Under the pieces are notes generated by a model. It did not search any database. It saw only the letters and a list, made by a program, of their open reading frames with translations, and was not told the DNA's origin. Shown piece after piece: positions 1 to 4,282 of a DNA stretch of 8,344 bases. The DNA is from Bradyrhizobiaceae bacterium. Its GTDB lineage: Bacteria > Pseudomonadota > Alphaproteobacteria > Rhizobiales > Hyphomicrobiaceae. Every line of letters begins with the position of its first letter. Position 1 is the first letter of the stretch. The position numbers and the translations under genes were made by a program. The stretch covers positions 1-8,344 of the forward strand of contig CANJPN010000255.1 of assembly GCA_947475855.1 (NCBI GenBank), read 5' to 3'.

Positions 1-689
1 ATTCCGTCTCTTATCGAGATCCACAACAGCGGTAAGAACAGCAGATAGAACAACTGATAGGCGGTGGCTGCCCGGTAGGTGAAAATCACCCAAAGCGCTG
101 CGAGCAAGACCAAGATCTGGAGAAGCCGGGTCGGCGTTATTCGAGGGAGGCGCCAACCAGCGTGCAGCATCAGTGGTATGGGAGCGACGACCAGTATTCC
201 GACGAGGTGGCCGACCAACAGTCTCCAGGTCACTGGAAACAAGTTTGCCTCGCCGATGAAATTAGAGGCCGAAAGTGCAGCTACGTAAATCATCGAGCTG
301 ATTGCTGACAGAGCGACAGCGATCAGGATCAAGCGCAACAGAGCTTGCACAGAGCCTAGACGCGGGTCGAACTCGGGCATGGATCGCAGGATCGCTCCGC
401 CGACGAGCCACGTGGCAGCGCTGCTGATGGTCAGCAGTAAGATGATGCCAAAGGAGAAGCCTGCCTTATTGGTGATCAGCAAGATCAGCAGTTCGGCAAG
501 TGCGATCGGAACCAAGCCGCGGGTGCCGTAAATGTATGAAAAGGCGACAGCTAGTCCAGAAGCAGGGGTCCAAGGTGTGACCCCGAGACCCCGGTAGAGG
601 CCGATGTTGCTCAACCAGTCGAACGCCAGCGCGGTCAGGCAGTAGCCAACCCCAAGAATCCAAATTCTGGCTGGTGACCAACGGGGCAT
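1..689 (-). CDS. MASE1-type integral membrane sensor protein, N-terminal part (runs off left edge)
   Basis: I translated this by hand: an uninterrupted frame of 229 codons from an ATG at 689 to the window edge. The product is almost all membrane helix: hydrophobic stretches near residues 10-30, 43-72, 80-101, 115-141, 155-176, 187-203 and 211-226. The pattern resembles MASE1, a sensory membrane domain found at the N terminus of histidine kinases and diguanylate cyclases/phosphodiesterases: an early WTPASGLAVA motif (family form WPPAGIALA), GHLVGILVVAPIPL near 160-173 (family form GDxLGxLLxTPLLL), and a closing FLPLLWISIR segment near 218-227. The output domain would lie beyond the left edge, so kinase versus GGDEF/EAL cannot be decided. 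A GGAG lies 5 nt before the ATG and supports this start. Family assignment rests on motif memory; the membrane nature is seen directly. Confidence 0.5.
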   Translation of the reverse strand, partial: MPRWSPARIWILGVGYCLTALAFDWLSNIGLYRGLGVTPWTPASGLAVAFSYIYGTRGLVPIALAELLILLITNKAGFSFGIILLLTISSAATWLVGGAILRSMPEFDPRLGSVQALLRLILIAVALSAISSMIYVAALSASNFIGEANLFPVTWRLLVGHLVGILVVAPIPLMLHAGWRLPRITPTRLLQILVLLAALWVIFTYRAATAYQLFYLLFLPLLWISIRDG

Positions 690-1093
690 GCCAACTCCGT
701 AGCAATTCAAGCGCTTATTTTATCTGGCAATGTGCGAGCCGCGCTACGTAGTAGTTGTACTGTGCGGTTGTCATCGTGCTGGGTTCTGCGCTGGTGGCCG
801 GCGTGACTGGAGTTTGAACCGGGAATAGCGGATCGCCGCAGCTTAGTTGACAGGGCGGCTTGCCCTTGCTTGTCGTTGGACCTTCGCGGCGTGCAACGGC
901 AATGTTCAGGCGGTGACGTCCAACGACGTGATCAATTCGCTCGGTGCGACGGCACTGATCGTCGGTTCGCAGAGGCGGTATCGGGGTGGTGGTATCTCGC
1001 AATGGATCGCGGCTGCTGCCATGATCCTCGATGCGGGTCATCATGCCGGCTCGACGACATCCAGACGTTCCGCACTGGCGCGATAATCCGGTT

Positions 1094-1152
1094 CTGACAA
1101 CGGTGTCAGCTCAACAGAAAGAGCCACCCACGGGCGGTTCTTTTGGCTTTTT
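1094..1152 (+). terminator. Tandem hairpins with T-rich tail: intrinsic terminator, plus strand
   Basis: Two adjacent stem-loops are seen. The first is CTGACA (1094-1099) pairing with TGTCAG (1104-1109) around an ACGG loop. The second pairs AAAGAGCCACC (1118-1128) with GGCGGTTCTTT (1133-1143) across a CACG loop, with one A-C mismatch and one G-T pair. It is followed by TTTT, GGC and TTTTT (1141-1152), the signature of a Rho-independent terminator read on the plus strand. On the minus strand the tail is only TTT. No recognisable plus-strand gene ends just before it, which is odd; it could terminate a small RNA or an unrecognised short gene. Confidence 0.5.
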
Positions 1153-1337
1153 CGAGTTGCAATGAGTTGGCGGACAATTGAAGTCCAAACTTCGTCGTCT
1201 CGAAAGCCTCTGGTCGGTTGGATTTGAATCTCGAATTAAGACCGTCGCCTGCAAGCCAACACGCCGGCCTGACGCCGAACCGCTGGACAAGCCAACGGCG
1301 CGGCGAGGCCGGCGCTCATTTAATTCTCACGGCTGAC

Positions 1338-1375
1338 GGGCGAGCAGATTACTTACGTTTCATTCTGCTCGGCCC
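1338..1375. repeat. Inverted repeat downstream of hsp20
   Basis: CGAGCAGA (1341-1348) pairs perfectly with TCTGCTCG (1364-1371), and the stem extends outward as GGG (1338-1340) against CCC (1373-1375) with one bulged G at 1372. The loop is 15 nt. It begins about 20 nt after the hsp20 stop on the minus strand, so it is placed like a 3' end hairpin, but there is no U-tract on either strand. It may be a weak terminator, an mRNA-stabilising hairpin or a protein-binding palindrome. Confidence 0.5.
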
Positions 1376-1394
1376 GCTCAGGGGGTTACGCAGT

Positions 1395-1850
1395 TCAACC
1401 CGCCGACACCTCGAGGTGCTTGGTTGTTTCAGCCGAGCCGATTGCAATCGTTCGGGGCTTCATCCGCTCGGGGATATTGCGGACGAGGTCGACGTGCAGC
1501 AAGCCGTCCTTGATGTCGGCGCCCGTAACTTCGACGAAGTCAGCAAGCTGGAAGCGCCGATCGAAGCCACGCTGTGCAATCCCGCGATGGAGGTACTCGC
1601 GCTTGGTTTCGTCGGTCTTCTTCTCGCCGCGCACAGTCAGCGCTGTTTCCTTGACCTCGATGGTGATTTCGTCGCGTGTGAAGCCTGCAACCGCCATCGT
1701 GATGCGATAGCTGTTATCCGCCAGGCGCTCTATATTGTACGGGGGATAGCCGCTGTCCTCGCTGGTATTGCCGGCGCTGTCCAGCATGTGGAACAGCCGG
1801 TCGAAGCCAACGGTGGAGCGATACAGTGGGGCAAAGTCATAGGGACGCAT
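1395..1850 (-). CDS. Small heat-shock protein, Hsp20/alpha-crystallin family (IbpA-like)
   Basis: A 151-residue ATP-independent holdase chaperone: such proteins bind unfolding proteins in the cytoplasm as large oligomers and hand them to DnaK/ClpB. The N-terminal MRPYDFAPLYRSTVGFDRLF arm is typical of alphaproteobacterial IbpA/HspA-type proteins. The alpha-crystallin domain spans about residues 35-138, with the conserved GLLHVDLVRNIPE block near 116-128. A C-terminal I-x-I motif (I135, I137), which docks on neighbouring subunits, is present. The frame stays open to 1919, but the start is placed at 1850 because AAGGAGG sits 5 nt before this ATG, because family members begin at this Met, and because the upstream part forms the structured leader. 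Expression is probably heat-induced through the ROSE-like leader. Several paralogues usually occur in such genomes, so I give no gene symbol. Confidence 0.5.
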   Translation of the reverse strand: MRPYDFAPLYRSTVGFDRLFHMLDSAGNTSEDSGYPPYNIERLADNSYRITMAVAGFTRDEITIEVKETALTVRGEKKTDETKREYLHRGIAQRGFDRRFQLADFVEVTGADIKDGLLHVDLVRNIPERMKPRTIAIGSAETTKHLEVSAG

Positions 1851-1939
1851 TGGGTCCTCCTTTTGAAGCGACCAGTTGTGTTTGCCTGCCGTGATGGCCA
1901 GGCGGTTCAGTGCGCGCATCCTCTGGAGGCCTGCGCTGA
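1851..1939 (-). promoter_or_regulatory. ROSE-type RNA thermometer in the hsp20 5' leader
   Basis: Read on the minus strand, the leader folds into three successive hairpins. Hairpin 1 (1936 to 1914) has a GCGCA/TGCGC stem with an inner CCU/AGG helix. Hairpin 2 (1903 to 1884) pairs GCCTG with CAGGC plus an inner CC/GG. The last hairpin (1873 to 1853) pairs GGUC-G-CUUC with GGAGGACC around an AAAA loop: eight pairs, one a U-G wobble, with G1869 bulged. It buries the GGAGG ribosome binding site. The anti-SD arm carries UCGCU (1871-1867), matching the U(U/C)GCU signature of ROSE elements, and the unpaired G opposite the Shine-Dalgarno is their hallmark. ROSE elements block translation of small heat-shock genes at normal temperature and melt on heating. 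The fold was drawn by eye, not computed. Confidence 0.5.
1853..1873 (-). promoter_or_regulatory. Shine-Dalgarno sequestering hairpin of the thermometer
   Basis: This is the decisive stem of the leader. GGAGG (1860 to 1856) would be an almost ideal ribosome binding site 5 nt from the hsp20 ATG, yet every one of its bases is paired in the predicted stem. The stem is weakened by a bulged G (1869) and a U-G pair (1866 with 1859), as expected for a structure meant to melt over a few degrees. Confidence 0.5.
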
Positions 1940-1945
1940 GGAATC

Positions 1946-1973
1946 ATTTAGGTTGGGTGATCCGGCGTTCAAG
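1946..1973 (-). promoter_or_regulatory. Candidate hsp20 promoter
   Basis: On the minus strand CTTGAA (1973-1968) and CTAAAT (1951-1946) are separated by 16 nt. CTTGAA is the usual -35 of alphaproteobacterial RpoH promoters and also close to the housekeeping TTGACA form; CTAAAT is near the CTATAT-type -10. Transcription would begin about 1939-1940, just before the first leader hairpin at 1936, so promoter and thermometer fit each other. Which sigma factor is used cannot be read with certainty. Confidence 0.5.
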
Positions 1974-2172
1974 GGGGGGGAAGTGCGAGCTAATCGGAGG
2001 AGGGGTTAGCGGCACAACTTTTCTGCCTGTTGCGGGCGGGACGATGGCGCGCGGCCCATGATGATACTGTTGTGCGGGTGCGGTCGTCTTCCTACGCCAT
2101 GAGTTGCGCCTTATAGCAATGGCTGAACCAGTCCAGCGGGCGATGCCGCCATTTTCTCGGGGAATTGCACTC
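1974..2172. other. Divergent intergenic region between hsp20 promoter and the YihY gene
   Basis: Together with the hsp20 leader this forms a 322-nt divergent spacer. A run of eight G (1973-1980) abuts the hsp20 -35 box. An SD-like GGAGGAGGGG near 1996-2005 has no start codon at a usable distance. I could not place a convincing promoter for the YihY gene; TATAGC just before 2119 is the only -10-like element and would argue for the later start at 2173. Confidence 0.5.
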
Positions 2173-3066
2173 ATGCAGCCCAAGCTCAGCAAGCACAGTA
2201 CGTTGCTCGAGGCGATCGTCGCACTCTATGAGCAGAGCGGGATCACTTTGGCGAGCGCGGTCGCGTTTTCGTTCATCGTATCGCTGTTCCCGTTCTGCAT
2301 CTTTATCGGATCGCTTGCGGGGATCGTTGGTGGGCGGGAGCTTGCGGATCAGGCTGTGAGCATCATGGTCGAGACGTTGCCGAAGCGTGTCGCGGAGACG
2401 CTAGAGCCCGAGGTTTTGCAGATCATGGGAACGACGCGGATCGATCTCGTCACGGTGAGTGCTGCGTTCGCACTGTTTTTCGCGACGGGGGCTATCGAGA
2501 CGATGCGAGAGGCGTTGAATGGGGCCTATCGCGTAGCCGAAACACGCCGCTATCCCCTGTGCCTGACCGTATCCGCTTGTTTCGTCGTCGTCGGAGCGAT
2601 CTCGCTCCTCGTGCTGACCGCAGGGCTCGTCGTATGGCCCGCCATCGCCGCGCGGATCGAACCGCAGTGGTTGGCGCGGCCCGAGGCGGCCTGGGTGCAG
2701 CGGCTGCTTGCCTCAAACTGGCTTGCGTCGGGGACGCGGTATCTGGTGGCTGGTGGCGTGATAGCTGTTCAGTTGTTCGCTATGCACATTTGGCTTGCCG
2801 CCGGGCGACGCACGATCCGCGAGGTTTGGCCCGGCGTGCTGCTGAGCGTATTGCTTTGGCTCGCCGTGGCTGGCCTGTTCTCGCGCTATCTGGATCTCAA
2901 CGACTATGCGCGCTTCTATGGCGGCATGTCGCAGATCATGGCCACCTTGATCTTCTTCTGGGCCAGCGCCGTGATTGTGCTCCTGGGGGCGGAGCTCAAT
3001 CGTGGCCTGATCGAGCTTCGAAAGCTCGAAGACGTCGAACCGGATGTCGACGGCGCGGGAGGGTGA
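2173..3066 (+). CDS. YihY/virulence factor BrkB family inner-membrane protein
   Basis: A 297-residue multi-pass membrane protein from the ATG at 2173. Features of the YihY/BrkB family (once mislabelled RNase BN) are visible: a first membrane segment with the A-x-S-F-x-x-S-x-F-P pattern near residues 29-52, an ALNGAYRV-ETRR motif near 114-126 followed by a long hydrophobic pair near 130-160, another segment near 188-209, REVWPGVLLSVLLWLAVAGLF near 216-236, and the closing MATLIFFW...VLLGAELN segment near 256-276. The function of the family is not settled; some members are proposed transporters or envelope factors. The tail from about 280 is charged and cytoplasmic. The start is uncertain: an ATG at 2119 and a TTG at 2104 are in frame upstream without a clear ribosome site; 2173 has GGGG 10 nt before it and a natural-looking N terminus. 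It is divergent from hsp20 and converges on the DUF4259 gene with 11 nt between. Confidence 0.5.
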   Translation: MQPKLSKHSTLLEAIVALYEQSGITLASAVAFSFIVSLFPFCIFIGSLAGIVGGRELADQAVSIMVETLPKRVAETLEPEVLQIMGTTRIDLVTVSAAFALFFATGAIETMREALNGAYRVAETRRYPLCLTVSACFVVVGAISLLVLTAGLVVWPAIAARIEPQWLARPEAAWVQRLLASNWLASGTRYLVAGGVIAVQLFAMHIWLAAGRRTIREVWPGVLLSVLLWLAVAGLFSRYLDLNDYARFYGGMSQIMATLIFFWASAVIVLLGAELNRGLIELRKLEDVEPDVDGAGG

Positions 3067-3077
3067 GCTTCGAGGGA

Positions 3078-3482
3078 TCAGCCCTTCAGGCGTTCAAGCA
3101 GATCGCGCACGCCATCTTCCCAGTCCTCGCCGTCGGGCTCGTCTTCCCACTGCTCCTTCAACTCGGATTGCTTCAGGACGCGATTTACGGCCTTGCGTCC
3201 TGCCGAGAGCAGCTTGGCTGCGTTGATTTTCGCTGCGTTCTCACGAAGACTGGCTACTGCATCCTTGGGCAAGTGCGAGACGTCGCCATCGCGGGCGGCA
3301 GCGACGAGTTCGGCGGCCGCGAGCGCATGTGACGCCACATCGGCCTCGATGTAATCGCCGGGCTCGAGATCATTGATCACCTCGAACGCTTCCTCGATTG
3401 CATTTGCACCGTCAGCGCCGAAGCCGGAGATCCACTCCACTGCTTCTTCGTTGTCGAAGGTGCCCGTGCCGCCTGCGGCCAT
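3078..3482 (-). CDS. DUF4259 domain-containing small acidic protein
   Basis: A 134-residue, strongly acidic, probably cytosolic protein. The N-terminal GTGTFDNEEAVEWI (residues 5-18), the central helical block SHALAAAELVAAARDG (51-66) and the C-terminal S-E-L-x-E-x-W motif with trailing DWEDGVRDLLERL (107-132) match the layout of the DUF4259 family, whose function is unknown. The length is usual for the family and no frame damage is seen. The start is supported by GGAGA about 6 nt upstream of the ATG at 3482. It is transcribed away from the rhodanese gene and converges on the YihY gene with 11 nt between the stop codons, so it is likely a single-gene unit. The family call comes from memory of the motif pattern; the acidic helical character is seen directly. 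Confidence 0.5.
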   Translation of the reverse strand: MAAGGTGTFDNEEAVEWISGFGADGANAIEEAFEVINDLEPGDYIEADVASHALAAAELVAAARDGDVSHLPKDAVASLRENAAKINAAKLLSAGRKAVNRVLKQSELKEQWEDEPDGEDWEDGVRDLLERLKG

Positions 3483-3727
3483 GCTCGTCTCCGTTGTCTC
3501 GTAGTGTCTACGGTCTGGTGTGATTGCTGGCCCATTTTTGGGCCGCTGCCAAGACGCCCTGACGTCGCTTTCCCCGGTGGTGCGGCGATCAGGTGGACAT
3601 GCGGCAGTATCGGGCCAGGGGAAATCCTTTGTTCATCATTTCAATAGTTCTGCCTTGAGCGGCCATTAAATCTCCATCCGGCGGGCGGTATCATCGACGA
3701 CACATAGTCTGGGCGGAGAGAATTTCG
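3483..3727. other. Divergent intergenic region with a GC-rich hairpin
   Basis: This 245-nt spacer must hold the promoters for the DUF4259 gene (minus) and the rhodanese gene (plus). The only clear structure is GGCCCA (3529-3534) pairing perfectly with TGGGCC (3539-3544) across a TTTT loop, placed in the probable leader of the DUF4259 gene. No T-tract follows it on either strand, so it is not a standard terminator. I could not assign -35/-10 boxes with confidence. Confidence 0.5.
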
Positions 3728-4270
3728 ATGATGCGACGCTTGCCGACCCTGCCGGCCACGGTGATGCTGCTGACGATAACAGCCGTAACGGTGGCCAGCG
3801 TTGCCGCGCGGGCTCAGCAGTCGACAATCGCAAACCCTGCGATCGATATGGATGGCTTTTTGCGTACTTCCGTCGAGGCAGCCCGCCATCGTGAGAACCG
3901 TCGGCTCAGCGAGGAAGATTTCCTGCGACTGGCATTGGAGCCCGGGACGGTCGTGCTCGATGCCAGGAGCCGGCAGATGTACGACATGTTGCATGTGAGA
4001 GGCGCGATCAATCTCAGCTTTCCCGATATTACCGTGGAGAGCCTGGAGCGGACCATTCCTGATAGGGCGACGCGGGTGTTGATCTACTGCAACAACAATT
4101 TCCGGGAAGCCGAGGGACCGTTCCCGTCAAAGCTGCCGACGGCCTCGCTCAACCTGTCGACATACATCGCGCTTTATACCTACGGTTATCGCAACGTCTA
4201 CGAACTCGGGCCGTTGGTCGATATCAGGACTTCGAAATTGAGGTTCGAGTCCAAACCTGATGCCAAATAG
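3728..4270 (+). CDS. Exported rhodanese-like domain protein
   Basis: A 180-residue protein with an N-terminal signal peptide: RR at residues 3-4, a hydrophobic core about 8-26 and an AxA site (A27-R28-A29) before QQ, so it is probably periplasmic. The mature part has a rhodanese fold: VVLDAR near 75-80, the HVRGAINL motif near 89-96 (family form H-x-x-G-A-x-N), and an active loop starting at C121 in LIYCNNNFR, giving the CX4R layout with R126. Such proteins carry sulfur as a cysteine persulfide; the substrate here is unknown. The region after the loop (129-160) is longer than in a minimal single-domain rhodanese. The start is ATG 3728, with GGAGAG 7 nt upstream; a second ATG follows directly at 3731. 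It converges on putA, with only 6 nt between the two stop codons. No link to proline metabolism is evident. Confidence 0.5.
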   Translation: MMRRLPTLPATVMLLTITAVTVASVAARAQQSTIANPAIDMDGFLRTSVEAARHRENRRLSEEDFLRLALEPGTVVLDARSRQMYDMLHVRGAINLSFPDITVESLERTIPDRATRVLIYCNNNFREAEGPFPSKLPTASLNLSTYIALYTYGYRNVYELGPLVDIRTSKLRFESKPDAK

Positions 4271-4282
4271 GCTGCATCAGCC
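4270..4282. terminator. Short hairpin spanning both convergent stop codons
   Basis: GGCTG (4270-4274) and CAGCC (4278-4282) form a perfect 5-bp stem with a CAT loop. It covers the last base of the rhodanese TAG stop and the putA TGA stop. Neither strand shows a good T-tract after it, so as a bidirectional terminator it is weak; termination of the two convergent transcripts must happen here or inside the opposing gene. Confidence 0.5.

Larger units (their letters stand above)
690..1394. other. Long non-coding stretch without a supportable gene
   Basis: About 700 bases between the MASE1 gene start and the hsp20 stop. Open frames exist (for example minus 715-1044, 109 codons, and plus 847-1086, 79 codons), but they lack a convincing ribosome binding site, begin at weak codons or overlap one another antisense, and their translations show no family I recognise. 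The structured parts are a double hairpin ending in a U-tract (1094-1152) and an inverted repeat (1338-1375), listed separately. The 690-1090 part could be a decayed gene or a poorly conserved small protein; I cannot show either. Confidence 0.5.

Noticed and set aside
466..705. A 79-codon minus-strand frame at the start of the MASE1 gene.
   Set aside because: It is an out-of-frame reading of the MASE1 gene, whose own frame stays open for 229 codons to the window edge.
715..1044. A 109-codon minus-strand frame upstream of the MASE1 gene.
   Set aside because: There is no ribosome site, the composition is Thr/Pro/Arg-rich as in shadow frames, and I recognise no family. It could still be a real lineage-specific gene, but the sequence alone does not support it.
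847..1097. Two plus-strand frames of 75-79 codons ending just before the orphan terminator.
   Set aside because: Both begin at TTG codons without a ribosome site and neither looks like a known protein; the terminator is the only support.
1218..1245. A tRNA T-arm-like stretch (GGATTTGAATC).
   Set aside because: No matching acceptor, D-arm or anticodon stem can be built around it.
1218..2009. A 263-codon plus-strand frame across hsp20 and its leader.
   Set aside because: It is antisense to a clear Hsp20 protein with a strong ribosome site and a structured leader; its translation shows no family pattern and it exists because of GC-rich codon bias.
2559..3332. A 257-codon plus-strand frame overlapping the YihY and DUF4259 genes.
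   Set aside because: The first half is a +1 shadow of the YihY gene (very Arg-rich) and the rest is antisense to the DUF4259 gene.
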